A stretch of 64,000 nucleotides of DNA. Origin: Mesorhizobium sp. LMG 17147 (GTDB lineage: Bacteria > Pseudomonadota > Alphaproteobacteria > Rhizobiales > Rhizobiaceae). Shown piece after piece: positions 25,924 through 33,799 of the stretch. Within the stretch, counting starts at the first letter, position 1; every line of letters starts with the position of its first letter. The stretch covers positions 124,001 through 188,000 of the forward strand of contig NZ_JANCTC010000002.1 of the NCBI RefSeq assembly GCF_024297145.1, given 5' to 3'. The notes under the pieces are model-generated. The model saw only the letters and a list, made by a program, of their open reading frames with translations, did not search any database and had not been told where the DNA came from. The position numbers and the translations under genes were made by a program.

Positions 25924-26655
25924 ATGCGGCGCTTTCCGACCCTTCTCACCTGGTTCGCCTTTCCGGTCTATGTCTGGGAAGGACTTGGCGTGCGTCGCCG
26001 CACTACCCGCATGCTGCCGGCGCAAGGTCCGGTCATGCACGAGATATCTGGCCTGACGCCGGCAATCTCGGTTCTGGTGCTTGGCGATTCCTCCGCCGCC
26101 TCGGTAGGCATCGGCAATTCGGAAAACGGATTGGCCGCGCAACTGGCCGTTCTGATTGCGCAACGCACCGGCCGCATCGTGCGCTGGCGGGCAGCCGGCT
26201 TCAACTCGGCAACCTCCGGCCAGATCCGCGATCATGTGCTGCCCAATCTGTCGGCCGATCCGTGGACGCATATCGTGCTGGCCATCGGCACCAACGACAC
26301 CAAGAATTTTCATTCGGTACCGCGGTTCAAGCGCGAGTTTGGCGGCCTGCTTTACGCGCTGCGCGCCAAATGGCCGGAGGCGCGCGTCGTGTGGTCGCCG
26401 GTGCTTGAGTTCACCCGGGCGCCGGCGATGCCGCCGCTGCTCGGCAAGATTCTCGAAATCCGTGCCGTCGAAATGAACCGGATGGGCGCGCGCCTTTGCC
26501 TCGAGCGCGGCGCCATACCGGCGCCCCGCCTGCCGATCACCGATGCCGAGGCCGGCTTTGCGTCGGATGGATTTCATGCTTCGGAAGCCGGCTACCGAGC
26601 CTGGGCGGAACATCTGGTCAGCCTGGTGCTCGGCAACGAACCGGGCGTCGCGTAG
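25924..26655 (+). CDS. SGNH/GDSL-family hydrolase
   Basis: A 243-residue hydrolase of the SGNH superfamily. Block I is LVLGDSSAASVG near residue 52 (Ser nucleophile), block III is IGTNDTKN near residue 120, and the catalytic Asp/His pair is SDGFHASEAG near residue 218. Such enzymes are esterases or lipases; the substrate is unknown. The N-terminus contains a short hydrophobic segment that may be a membrane anchor. AAAGGGACTTGCC precedes the start. It is followed by a palindromic repeat. Confidence 0.86.
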   Translation: MRRFPTLLTWFAFPVYVWEGLGVRRRTTRMLPAQGPVMHEISGLTPAISVLVLGDSSAASVGIGNSENGLAAQLAVLIAQRTGRIVRWRAAGFNSATSGQIRDHVLPNLSADPWTHIVLAIGTNDTKNFHSVPRFKREFGGLLYALRAKWPEARVVWSPVLEFTRAPAMPPLLGKILEIRAVEMNRMGARLCLERGAIPAPRLPITDAEAGFASDGFHASEAGYRAWAEHLVSLVLGNEPGVA

Positions 26656-26670
26656 CGGGCCGCCGGCACT

Positions 26671-26770
26671 AAAGCGCGTCGCGTTCGACTGGCCTCATCC
26701 GACGTGCTTCAGGTCCTGTTTCCATGCATGTCGTTGTCGCAAAACCGCTGCACACTTTGCGCGACATGCA
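26671..26770. repeat. Rhizobial intergenic repeat (GCGCGTCGCG / GCATGTCG type)
   Basis: This starts with GCGCGTCGCGTTCGACTGG and ends with the inverted arms GCATGTCG (26726-26733) and CGACATGC (26762-26769), around GCAAAACCGCTGCACACTTT. From memory it matches a repeat family found many times in Mesorhizobium intergenic regions. It fills most of the space between the SGNH hydrolase and the end of the small membrane protein gene on the other strand. Confidence 0.7.
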
Positions 26771-26932
26771 TCACGTCCAGTGCCCGAGCACCGCCGTAAT
26801 CGAAATCGCCGCCATCGCCAGCAGCGCCAGCTTCCAGAAATCGCTGCGCCGCTTCAGCCCGGGCCAGCCGAGCGGCTTGATGAGCTGGATGACCATCATG
26901 GCGATGATGACGAGCGCGAGAAGTTTCGACAT
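26771..26932 (-). CDS. Small membrane protein (hypothetical)
   Basis: A 53-residue protein beginning MSKLLALVIIAMMVIQLIK and ending AVLGHW-T. It has two hydrophobic segments (residues 3-17 and about 33-49), separated by a basic, polar loop (GLKRRSDFWK), consistent with a two-helix inner-membrane protein. The start at 26932 follows AAAGGCGGC; an in-frame ATG at 26950 would add six residues. Its stop abuts the repeat at 26671-26770. The function is unknown. The context (beside DUF1127 and a YafY locus) gives no clear job. Confidence 0.6.
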   Translation of the reverse strand: MSKLLALVIIAMMVIQLIKPLGWPGLKRRSDFWKLALLAMAAISITAVLGHWT

Positions 26933-27069
26933 GCCGCCTTTGATCAGCATCGCGGCTGGCTGTCAAAGCGGCTCCGCGATCGCCGTCTTTCCAGTGCGGC
27001 AGGCCTCTTTTCAGCACTGCCTGATCACTTCGGTCGACAAATCAAAAACGCCAGTCAGGAGAGACGCAC

Positions 27070-27095
27070 CCTCCTGACAGACTGCTGTCAGCAGG
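27070..27095. promoter_or_regulatory. 26-bp palindrome upstream of DUF1127 gene (YafY-type site 1)
   Basis: The left arm CCTCCTGACA (27070-27079), a 6-base centre, and the right arm TGTCAGCAGG (27086-27095) form an inverted repeat with one mismatch. The half-site TCAGGAG also occurs at 27055-27061. TAGTGC, 19 bases past the right arm start, is repeated at the same distance from site 2. It lies about 42 bases before the DUF1127 ATG. The YafY-family regulator 800 bases downstream is the likely binder (inference). Confidence 0.6.
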
Positions 27096-27136
27096 GGTGT
27101 GCGATAGTGCCTGCATCGAAAGAGAGGAGACCAGCC

Positions 27137-27304
27137 ATGAACGGTTTTACCATTCTGCGTAGCGTGCAGCACTATGTCGGCAAGATCCGGACGATGCGCA
27201 ATGAGATCCGCACCCAGCGGTTCATGAATACCCTGCCGGCGGACATCCGCAAGGATATTGGTTGGCCGGACATGTATGGCGACCGCCGCAATGGCGGCAA
27301 TTGA
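27137..27304 (+). CDS. DUF1127 (YjiS-like) small protein
   Basis: A 55-residue basic protein: MNGFTILRSVQHYVGKIRTM, then MRNEIRTQRFMNTLPADIRKDI. The R-x-L-x2-L-x3-D-L pattern of DUF1127 is modified to TLPADIRKDIGWPD. DUF1127 proteins are short, arginine-rich and often stress-induced in alphaproteobacteria, where some bind RNA. GAGAGGAGACC gives a strong ribosome binding site. Upstream lies a 26-bp palindrome that is repeated in front of the next gene, so both are probably under the YafY regulator. Confidence 0.85.
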   Translation: MNGFTILRSVQHYVGKIRTMRNEIRTQRFMNTLPADIRKDIGWPDMYGDRRNGGN

Positions 27305-27367
27305 GGCAAGCTTTCTGGGTGGCGTTTGGATGCAACCTGGCGACGAGCTGAAATGGGCATGCTGAAG

Positions 27368-27393
27368 CCTCCTGACAGTATGGTGTCAGGAGG
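27368..27393. promoter_or_regulatory. 26-bp perfect palindrome upstream of the YafY-locus gene (site 2)
   Basis: CCTCCTGACA (27368-27377), a 6-base centre, then TGTCAGGAGG (27384-27393): perfect 10-base arms. The left arm is identical to site 1 (27070), and the TAGTGC motif again follows at the same 19-base distance. It lies 55 bases before the chosen start of the next gene and 64 bases after the DUF1127 stop. It is a clear operator candidate for the adjacent YafY-type regulator. Confidence 0.65.
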
Positions 27394-27448
27394 CTCGTGC
27401 CATAGTGCTGCGATGGCCGCCGGAGACGGATGGCTGAGAGGACGATCG

Positions 27449-27850
27449 ATGAAAAGCTGGAGCGACAGGCTGAAAATGCCTGGCATCAACGGCATAAAAC
27501 CGTCGCCACGCACCCTCGGCGACGTCGTCGAAGGGCAGCCGATGCTGGTTCCTACAGCTCGCCAGGTCGATGCATTCATCCGCTCCATCCCCAGAGGCAT
27601 GGATATCCGCGCTTTGCGCACCGTTCTCGCCATCGAGCACGGTGCCGAGGTGACATGTCCGGTCACCATCGGCTATTATCTGAGCACCGTCGCCGAGGCC
27701 GCCAACGAGGATCTTGAGCGTGGCATGGCGCTGAGCGACATTGCGCCGTTCTCGCGGGTGCTCGACGCAAGCATGCCGACAACGAGGAAACTGTCCTTCG
27801 GCGCGGCCTTCGTCGCCGCGCAGCGCAAGCGCGAAGGGCTGGAACGATAG
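27449..27850 (+). CDS. Hypothetical protein in the YafY locus
   Basis: A 133-residue soluble protein with no family I can name with confidence. It begins MKSWSDRLKMPGINGIKPS and has the mid-region CPVTIGYYLSTVAEAANED. The CPVTxG motif recalls a short C-terminal segment seen in some YafY-neighbour and MGMT-like proteins, but a catalytic PCHR motif is absent, so I do not call it an alkyltransferase. GAGAGGACGATCG precedes the ATG at 27449. A longer start at 27413 is possible. It is 18 bases before the YafY-type gene and so is probably co-transcribed with it, behind palindrome site 2. Confidence 0.55.
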   Translation: MKSWSDRLKMPGINGIKPSPRTLGDVVEGQPMLVPTARQVDAFIRSIPRGMDIRALRTVLAIEHGAEVTCPVTIGYYLSTVAEAANEDLERGMALSDIAPFSRVLDASMPTTRKLSFGAAFVAAQRKREGLER

Positions 27851-27868
27851 ACGCCGAGGGTCCATACG

Positions 27869-28588
27869 ATGCGCCGCGCCGACAGGCTCTTCCAGATCGT
27901 GCAGCATCTGCGTGGTGGCCGTCTGGTCACTGCCCAGAAGCTGGGCACGTGGCTCGAGGTTTCCGAGCGGACGATCTATCGCGACATCGCCGACCTGCAG
28001 TCGACCGGCGTGCCGATCGACGGCGAGGCCGGTGTCGGCTACATGATGAGGGAGGGTTTCGACCTTCCGCCGCTGATGTTCACGCGTGACGAGATCGTCG
28101 CGCTGGTCGCCGGCGCCCGCATGGTGCGCGCCTTTGGCGGCGCGGCCATGGCACGAGCCGCCGACGAGGCGCTGGTCAAGATAGGCGCCGTGTTGCCCGA
28201 CGCCGAAAAGGACCGCATCGCCCGTACCGAGATCCACACGCCGATGTGGGTGGTAAGCGATGCCGCCCGCGAAGCCATCGACCTGATCGAGCGGTCCATC
28301 GAGAAACGTCAGGTGCTGACCATCGACTATTCGGATGAGGCCGGCCGCAGCACGGCGCGCGACATCCGCCCGCTCGGGCTGTGGTTCTGGGGCAAGGTGT
28401 GGACCTTGGTCGCCTGGTGCGAGATGCGCAGCGATTTCCGCGCTTTCCGCATCGACCGCATCGCCTCGGTGGTCATCGCCGGCCGCACCTTCAAGCCGGA
28501 GCGCGGCAAGCAGCTCGCCGATTTCTATCGCGCGGTGGAGCGCAGCGAGGATTACGGCATGGCGCCGGACCGAGCGGCGCGGAGCTGA
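27869..28588 (+). CDS. YafY-family WYL-domain transcriptional regulator
   Basis: A 239-residue regulator. The N-terminal helix-turn-helix (HTH_11) is RRADRLFQIVQHLRGGRLVT with WLEVSERTIYRDIADLQSTG. The C-terminal WYL domain includes ARDIRPLGLWFWGKVWTLVA and ends in the FRAFRIDRIASVV region; WYL domains bind ligands or nucleic acid. YafY-type regulators commonly bind a TGACA-TGTCA palindrome upstream of a neighbouring gene. Two nearly identical palindromes sit in front of the preceding two transcripts, so it is the likely regulator of the DUF1127 gene and of itself (inference). Confidence 0.9.
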   Translation: MRRADRLFQIVQHLRGGRLVTAQKLGTWLEVSERTIYRDIADLQSTGVPIDGEAGVGYMMREGFDLPPLMFTRDEIVALVAGARMVRAFGGAAMARAADEALVKIGAVLPDAEKDRIARTEIHTPMWVVSDAAREAIDLIERSIEKRQVLTIDYSDEAGRSTARDIRPLGLWFWGKVWTLVAWCEMRSDFRAFRIDRIASVVIAGRTFKPERGKQLADFYRAVERSEDYGMAPDRAARS

Positions 28589-28600
28589 CACGGAAGATCA

Positions 28601-28631
28601 CAAAAAAGCCCGCTTGAAAGCGGGCGTTTTG
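28601..28631. terminator. Bidirectional terminator between the YafY gene and trcR
   Basis: GCCCGC (28608-28613), loop TTGAAA, GCGGGC (28620-28625). The run of A before the stem gives a T tract on the minus strand, and GTTTTGTTTT follows on the plus strand, so it can end both convergent transcripts. Confidence 0.85.
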
Positions 28632-28648
28632 TTTTGGATGCGAGATGC

Positions 28649-29344
28649 CTACTCCTCTTCGTCGGCATCCTTGTCCTTCGACTTTAGCGCCGAAAGCTTG
28701 GCGAAGACGGCGTTGGCGTCGAGTTCCTGGTCCTCGTCTTTCGGCTTTTCCGGCGCCGGCACCAGTCGTTCGGTCAAGGCGGCCGGCAGCAGCGTATCGC
28801 CGACCGGCTGCGCCTGCTCACGGCCGCGCGAGGCGCGGTTGATTTCCATATCGAGGTCGATCTGCGACGTCAGGCCGAGCGTCACCGGATCCATCGGCTG
28901 GAGATTGGCGGAGTTCCAGTGCTTTCTGTCGCGGATCTGGTCGATCGTCGACTTCGTCGTGCCGACAAGGCGGGCAATCTGCGCATCCTTGAGCTCGGGA
29001 TGGTTGCGCACCAGCCAGAGGATGGCGTTGGGCCGGTCCTGGCGCTTCGACAGCGGCGTGTAGCGCGGACCCTTGCGCTTGGATTCCGGCACACGCACCT
29101 TGGGATCGGAGAGCTTCAGTCGGTGGTTGGGGTCCTTCTCGGCGCGCGCGATCTCGTCGCGAGTGAGCTGGCCGGTCATGATCGGGTCCATGCCCTTGAT
29201 GCCTTGCGCCGACTCGCCGTCGGCGATCGCCTTGACCTCAAGCGGATGCAGTCCGCAGAACTGCGCGATCTGCTCGAAGGAGAGCGCTGTGTTGTCAACC
29301 AGCCAGACGGCGGTCGCCTTTGGCATCAGCAGCGTATTGGCCAT
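28649..29344 (-). CDS. trcR: DUF1013 / cell cycle transcriptional regulator TrcR
   Basis: A 231-residue protein of the DUF1013 family, known in rhizobia as the cell-cycle transcriptional regulator TrcR. It has ATAVWLVDNTALSFEQIAQF with an HTH-like first segment, and a second HTH-like region RNHPELKDAQIARLVGTTKS followed by TIDQIRDRKHWNSANLQPMD. A charged, disordered C-terminus (KSKDKDADEEE) follows. The ATG at 29344 is chosen because the family begins with AVWLVDNTALSFEQ; longer starts read into the intergenic region. It is convergent with the YafY gene. Confidence 0.88.
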   Translation of the reverse strand: MANTLLMPKATAVWLVDNTALSFEQIAQFCGLHPLEVKAIADGESAQGIKGMDPIMTGQLTRDEIARAEKDPNHRLKLSDPKVRVPESKRKGPRYTPLSKRQDRPNAILWLVRNHPELKDAQIARLVGTTKSTIDQIRDRKHWNSANLQPMDPVTLGLTSQIDLDMEINRASRGREQAQPVGDTLLPAALTERLVPAPEKPKDEDQELDANAVFAKLSALKSKDKDADEEE

Positions 29345-29686
29345 CACAAAAATCCTTCTCGTTCGCCCGCGTTCCCGCGCGGGCGGTGGTTTAGAGCCAC
29401 CAAAATGGGAAAATCGCGGTCTATATAACCGCTCGCTCGCCGTTTCGCAATGTTTTTGGGAGGCGCGTGTCAAGGACGGCCGGCAGACCGCGACGGGATC
29501 GGCAGATGACGCCATGCAGTCGAAAGCTTCAAAAAGACAAAGCCCGCCAGACCAAGGTCGGGCGGGCTCGGAACCGGCGACGGAAATCCGTCTGCTGCGG
29601 CTCTGGCTTCTAAGGCTCGATCCCGAACCGCGGCTCGGCGTTGCGGAAAAGCAACGCCCGGTCTTCGGGCGGGATCGTGCTCGAGA
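29345..29686. other. Intergenic region between trcR start and DUF1127 stop
   Basis: 342 bases without a convincing gene. They hold the presumed trcR promoter at the 29345-29450 end, and the terminator of the DUF1127 gene at 29530-29568. The segment near 29400-29500 is AT-richer than its neighbours. No family-like small ORF was seen in either strand. Confidence 0.6.
29530..29568 (-). terminator. Intrinsic terminator of the DUF1127 gene
   Basis: On the minus strand AGCCCGCC (29568-29561), a 12-base loop and GGCGGGCT (29548-29541) form an 8-bp stem, followed by TTGTCTTTTTG (29540-29530). It lies about 120 bases after the DUF1127 stop in its direction. Confidence 0.75.
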
Positions 29687-29827
29687 TCAAAGCCCTTGGC
29701 GGGCGATTCTCTCGATGTCGCCGCGGTTGATGCCGAGGTCGTTGAGCTGACGAGCGTTCAGCCGGTTCAGTTCGCGCACGGTTTCGTTGTACATGCGCCA
29801 GTTACGGAAAGCGCGGATCGGGTTCAT
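29687..29827 (-). CDS. DUF1127 family small protein
   Basis: A 46-residue protein with the classical DUF1127 pattern: MNPIRAFRNWRMYNETVREL, then NRLNARQLNDLGINRGDI-E. The motif ELNRLNARQLNDLGINRGD is the family signature. This member is closer to the canonical type than the one at 27137. These proteins are abundant small stress-linked proteins in alphaproteobacteria. The start at 29827 is chosen on the family's usual length; upstream in-frame codons are not typical. It ends into a terminator at 29568. Confidence 0.9.
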   Translation of the reverse strand: MNPIRAFRNWRMYNETVRELNRLNARQLNDLGINRGDIERIARQGL

Positions 29828-29959
29828 GGTAGTCCTCCATCGTTTCGATGCCGCGTAAGTAGGCATCGGCGATGAAAAATTGAACAGACGCTTTTGCATG
29901 GCCGCAATGCGTTTGTTGCATTGCACCATTAAGCTTTCGTTCAGCCTGTTTGCCGGGAG

Positions 29960-30970
29960 TCAGGCAACATCGAGCACAATCTTGCCGATGTGCTCACCCT
30001 CCTCCATCCGCTCATGCGCCCGCCAGGCTTCCTTGAGCGGGAAGATCGTGTCCATCACCGGCGCAACCTTGCGCGTGCCGAGCAGCGGCCAGACCTGCGC
30101 CTCCAGTGCCGCCGCAACTGCCGCCTTGAACTCCACGGTGCGTGGCCTGAGCAGCGATCCCGTATGCACGAGCCGCTTTGCCATGATCTTGAAGAAATCG
30201 GCGCTCGCCACCGCTCCCCCCTGCGTCGCGATCTGGACGATGCGGCCTTCCATGGCTGCAGCCTCATAGTTCCGCGCCACATAGTCGCCGCCGACCATGT
30301 CGAGGATGACATTGGCGCCCTTGCCGCCGGTTGCCTCCTTGACTGCGGCGACGAAGTCCTCCTCGCGGTAGTTGATCGCCCGGTCGGCGCCGAGCTTGAG
30401 GCAGGCGTCGCATTTCTCCTTGCTCCCGGCGGTGGTGATGACATAGGCGCCGAAAGCGGCAGCAAGCTGGATCGCCGTCGTGCCGATACCCGACGAGCCG
30501 CCATGCACGAGCAGCGTCTCGCCGCTCTTCAGGCTGCCGCGCTCGAAGACATTGTGCCAAACGGTGAAGTAGTTTTCCGGCAGCGCCGCCGCTTCGGTGT
30601 AGGTAAAGCCGGCGGGCAGCGGCAGCACGCTGCCGGCGTGCACTCTGACATATTCGGCATAGCTGCCGCCCGCGGTCAGCGCACAGACCCGGTCGCCGAC
30701 GCGCCAGCGTGATATCTCGTCGCCGAGGGCGGCGACTTCGCCCGCCGCTTCCAGGCCTGGCAGATCCGATGCTCCCGGCGGTGGCGGATAGGCGCCCTTG
30801 CGCTGCTGCACGTCCGGCCGGTTGACGCCGGCGGCACGCACCCGGATCAGGATCTCGCCGGGACCCGGAACCGGCACGTCGCGGGTTTCCGGTTTCAGCA
30901 CCCGCGGCCCGCCCGGTTCCGATATGGCGATCGCCATCATCTTGGCCGGAATTTTCTGTGCGTTCGCCAT
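29960..30970 (-). CDS. NAD(P)H-dependent quinone oxidoreductase (zinc-independent MDR type)
   Basis: A 336-residue member of the medium-chain dehydrogenase/reductase superfamily, quinone oxidoreductase subgroup. Seen are PGPGEILIRVRAAGVNRPDV, LPENYFTVWHNVFERG, the coenzyme-binding LVHGGSSGIGTTAIQLAAAF and DMVGGDYVARNYEAAAMEGR. It lacks the cysteine cluster of the zinc alcohol dehydrogenases, in line with the quinone-reductase type. It is likely to reduce quinones or enones with NADPH. No regulatory partner is apparent. Confidence 0.9.
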   Translation of the reverse strand: MANAQKIPAKMMAIAISEPGGPRVLKPETRDVPVPGPGEILIRVRAAGVNRPDVQQRKGAYPPPPGASDLPGLEAAGEVAALGDEISRWRVGDRVCALTAGGSYAEYVRVHAGSVLPLPAGFTYTEAAALPENYFTVWHNVFERGSLKSGETLLVHGGSSGIGTTAIQLAAAFGAYVITTAGSKEKCDACLKLGADRAINYREEDFVAAVKEATGGKGANVILDMVGGDYVARNYEAAAMEGRIVQIATQGGAVASADFFKIMAKRLVHTGSLLRPRTVEFKAAVAAALEAQVWPLLGTRKVAPVMDTIFPLKEAWRAHERMEEGEHIGKIVLDVA

Positions 30971-31094
30971 GAATTTTCCCGTCGTGCTTCGCCGGTTTCT
31001 CGTGCCAGCCCTTGCCCGCCATTTGCATCCATACCCTTGCCCTATGTATGCTCATTGGCAAATCAGGCAAATGGGCAATCACGGAGCAGCGACG

Positions 31095-31289
31095 ATGGCG
31101 ATCTTCGACGACGAACCCAAGAAGAAAGCGCGCCCGCACGAGATCGGGCAGGATCTGTCGCTGCTTTCCGTCGATGAATTGTCCGAGCGGATCGGCATCC
31201 TGCGCGACGAGATCGCGCGGCTGGAAGCCGAGCTCGAGACCAAAGGCTCCACCAAGTCGGCGGCAGAGGCACTGTTTCGCCGCGGATAG
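31095..31289 (+). CDS. DUF1192 family small protein
   Basis: A 64-residue coiled-coil-like protein (MAIFDDEPKKKARPHEIGQD..., ending EALFRRG). It has the DUF1192 core LSLLSVDELSERIGILRDEI and ARLEAELETK. The family is conserved in alphaproteobacteria but not characterised. It starts about 120 bases upstream of the MFS gene and is divergent from the quinone oxidoreductase. GGAGCAGCGACG precedes the ATG. An older, longer frame reading into the upstream region is not supported by the family. Confidence 0.9.
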   Translation: MAIFDDEPKKKARPHEIGQDLSLLSVDELSERIGILRDEIARLEAELETKGSTKSAAEALFRRG

Positions 31290-31383
31290 TGCTGCCGGTA
31301 ATTCTAAAAGCTCGGGCACGCCGCCGAAAAGCCCGAATGCCGCTGTCTCCAGGCTTGTGCCTTAAACCCCAGCCGGATTGAAA

Positions 31384-32631
31384 ATGTTCGCAAGCTACAG
31401 ACCGATTCTCTCGCTGCTGCGCGGCACCGCGTTCCTGCTGGCGGCATCCGGACTGCACGGTCTGCTGTTGCCGCTGCGCGGCCAGGTGGAGGGCTTCTCG
31501 ACGGCATCGCTCGGCCTGATGGGCACGGCTTGGGCCGGCGGCTTCGTCACCGGCTGCTTCTTTGCGCCACGCATCGTGCGCCGCGCCGGTCATGTCAGGG
31601 CTTTCGGCGCCTTTGCCGCATCTGGGGCGATCGTAGCACTGCTCACCGGCCTGATCATCGACGAATATACCTGGATCCTGTTGCGCGCCTTCACCGGCTT
31701 CACCATGGCCGGCGCCTTCATGGTCATCGAGAGCTGGCTCAACGAGAAGGCCACCAACGAAAACCGCGGCACCGTCTTCGGCCTCTACATGATGGTCACC
31801 TATGCCTCGATCATGGGTGGTCAGATGATCGTTGCCGGCGGCGATGTGAAATCGGCGTCGCTGTTCATGATCACCGGCATTCTGTTTTGCCTGTCGCTGA
31901 TCCCGACGGCGGTCTCGACGGCGTCGCACCCCAAGCCGCTGCAGGACGTGTCGCTTGACGTCAAAGGTCTCTATGTCAATTCGCCGGTCTCGGCGATCGC
32001 CTGCGTGCTGATCGGCATCGCCAACGGCGCCTGGGGCACGCTTGGCGCCGTCTATGGAGCGCGCATCGGCATCTCGACGGCCGAGATCGCGCTGATGATG
32101 AGCCTGGTGGTCATCGCCGGCGCCGCCATGCAGCTTCCGGCCGGGCGGCTCTCCGACACGACGGACCGTCGTTTCGTGCTGGCGGGCGCGGCTTTCGGCG
32201 CTGCGCTGTTCGCCATCGCCATCTTCCTGTTCGAACCGCGCTCAGGCGTCTTCGTCATCGTCTGCACCGCCGCCTACGGCGCCTTCGCCTACACGCTCTA
32301 TTCGATCGCGGTGGCGCATGCCAATGACCATGCGCGATCGGAGGACTTCGTCAAAGTGTCGGGCGGCCTGCTGCTGCTTTATGGCTTCGGCACGATGATC
32401 GGTCCGCTGCTGGCCGCCGGCCTGATGGGCTGGATGCGCCCGGAGGGGCTGTTCCTGGCCACTGCGCTCGCGCATCTCTGCCTGGCCGGCTACACGCTGC
32501 TGCGCATCAGCCGTCGCGCGCCGGTGCCGATCGAAGGCCGCGATGCCTTCAAGACCCAGCCGGCCGATCGCTCGGTAACGCCGGAAGCGTTGCGGCTCGA
32601 CCCGCGCAGAAAAGCTGAAACCGACGGTTGA
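31384..32631 (+). CDS. MFS transporter
   Basis: A 415-residue integral membrane protein with about 12 hydrophobic segments, starting MFASYRPILSLLRGTAFLLA. Its style (GLLLPLRGQVEGFSTASLGL, SWLNEKATNENRGTVFGLYM, GRLSDTTDRRFVLAGAA) resembles the YcaD-type MFS proteins of alphaproteobacteria, and the substrate is unknown. I use the ATG at 31384; the in-frame TTG at 31378 is not better. It is followed by an ArsR regulator 31 bases after its stop. Confidence 0.88.
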   Translation: MFASYRPILSLLRGTAFLLAASGLHGLLLPLRGQVEGFSTASLGLMGTAWAGGFVTGCFFAPRIVRRAGHVRAFGAFAASGAIVALLTGLIIDEYTWILLRAFTGFTMAGAFMVIESWLNEKATNENRGTVFGLYMMVTYASIMGGQMIVAGGDVKSASLFMITGILFCLSLIPTAVSTASHPKPLQDVSLDVKGLYVNSPVSAIACVLIGIANGAWGTLGAVYGARIGISTAEIALMMSLVVIAGAAMQLPAGRLSDTTDRRFVLAGAAFGAALFAIAIFLFEPRSGVFVIVCTAAYGAFAYTLYSIAVAHANDHARSEDFVKVSGGLLLLYGFGTMIGPLLAAGLMGWMRPEGLFLATALAHLCLAGYTLLRISRRAPVPIEGRDAFKTQPADRSVTPEALRLDPRRKAETDG

Positions 32632-32662
32632 GATTCGAGGCGCTTTGCCCCACAAATAAGGC

Positions 32663-32950
32663 ATGATGCTTTCCGACGCCTTCATGGCGATTGCCGATCC
32701 CAACCGGCGCCATCTCTTGGAAGAGCTCCGGCGCGGACCGAAGACCGTCAACGAATTGGCATCCGGCTTGCCGGTGTCCCGCCCGGCCGTTTCGCAGCAC
32801 CTGAAGGTGCTGCTTGATGCCGGGCTGGTCAACGCCAAGCCGGAAGGCACCAGACGCGTCTATACAGTCAGCAACGCCGGCTTCCTGAAGCTCAACATCT
32901 GGCTCGACCAGTTCTGGGATGCGGAGCAGCTCGGTTCATCCGGAAGCTGA
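32663..32950 (+). CDS. ArsR-family transcriptional regulator
   Basis: A 95-residue winged helix-turn-helix of ArsR type: MLSDAFMAIADPNRRHLLEE, then KTVNELASGLPVSRPAVSQH and LKVLLDAGLVNAKPEG. No cysteine pair typical of metal sensors is present, so it is probably not an arsenite or cadmium sensor. It lies 31 bases after the MFS gene and may be co-transcribed with it, controlling its own operon or a nearby gene. A rhizobial repeat follows at 32992. Confidence 0.88.
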   Translation: MMLSDAFMAIADPNRRHLLEELRRGPKTVNELASGLPVSRPAVSQHLKVLLDAGLVNAKPEGTRRVYTVSNAGFLKLNIWLDQFWDAEQLGSSGS

Positions 32951-32991
32951 GGGGCGTCGTCAGCGCGTCGAGCAACTATGGAGCTTCGGGC

Positions 32992-33096
32992 CTAAAGCAA
33001 CTCCAGGAAAAGTGTGAAACGGTTTTCCGTCCGGAATTGCGCAAAAACAAAGAGATAGAGCGGTTCGGCGTTTCCGTGAAACGATGAACCACTCTA
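32992..33096. repeat. Rhizobial intergenic repeat (CTAAAGCAACTCCAGGAAAA type)
   Basis: It starts CTAAAGCAACTCCAGGAAAA and ends TGAAACGATGAACCACTCTA, a combination I recognise as a repeat found many times in Mesorhizobium and relatives. Internally GGAAAAGTGTGAAACGGTTT is followed by TCC, and GAGATAGAGCGGTTCGGCG precedes the end. The last bases reach the stop codon of the GST gene (33094-33096), so the repeat abuts the coding end. Confidence 0.75.
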
Positions 33097-33750
33097 GCCA
33101 TTGTTGTAGGGGAAGAGCTTGAAATAAGGCTGCGCTTCCTCGATCACACGGGCAACCGAGGGGCGTTGCAGCAACCGGTCGTGATAGCGCCTGATCGCAG
33201 GATATTCGTCTCCGAACGGCTCGACCTTGTTGGCGTAGAACAGCGCGGGGGCGGCAGCGCAGTCGGCCATGGTGAAGCTCGTACCCACCGCCCATGTCCT
33301 CGACTGCATGTCCTGTTCAATGATGGCGTAGGAGCTGCGCAGCTGGGCGCGGGCCTGCTCGACGCCGAACGGATCGGTCTTGCCCTCCGGCCGCAGCCGG
33401 TCGCCAACGATCTTCTGCATCGGTTCCTGGACGTAGAAGTCATAGAAGCGGTCGGCGAGCCGGGTCTGGCGAGCGAGATCGAAATCGGCGGGGATCAGTT
33501 CGACCGGCCCAGGATAATACGCGGCGAGATATTCGATGACGATCGTCGATTCCGGCACGGTCCGGTCCAGCGCTTCATCGCGCAGCACCGGCATCTTGCC
33601 GAGCGGCCACAATTTCAGAAACGCCGCGCGCGACTGTTCATTGCCGAGATCGACAACGACGGATGTGAATGGCGTGCCGTTCTCATAGAGCGCGATCAGC
33701 GGTTTCCAGCAGAAGGAGGCCAGTGGATGAAGGTGCATAATCAGGGACAT
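33094..33750 (-). CDS. Glutathione S-transferase family protein
   Basis: A 218-residue GST. The N-terminal thioredoxin-like domain (LIMHLHPLASFCWKPLIALY with the active-site Ser/Cys region at about residues 11-14, then PLGKMPVLRDEALDRTVPES) is followed by the all-helical domain with GTSFTMADCAAAPALFYANK. It probably conjugates glutathione to electrophiles, or acts as a thiol-based reductase. The start at 33750 follows AAGGAACGACA. It is followed in the same direction by the alpha/beta hydrolase gene's stop at 33800, so it is not clearly an operon with it (49-base gap). Confidence 0.88.
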   Translation of the reverse strand: MSLIMHLHPLASFCWKPLIALYENGTPFTSVVVDLGNEQSRAAFLKLWPLGKMPVLRDEALDRTVPESTIVIEYLAAYYPGPVELIPADFDLARQTRLADRFYDFYVQEPMQKIVGDRLRPEGKTDPFGVEQARAQLRSSYAIIEQDMQSRTWAVGTSFTMADCAAAPALFYANKVEPFGDEYPAIRRYHDRLLQRPSVARVIEEAQPYFKLFPYNNG

Positions 33751-33799
33751 TGTTTGTCGTTCCTTGGGTTGTTTTTCTCGCGGTGTCGGGGTCGGGTAA

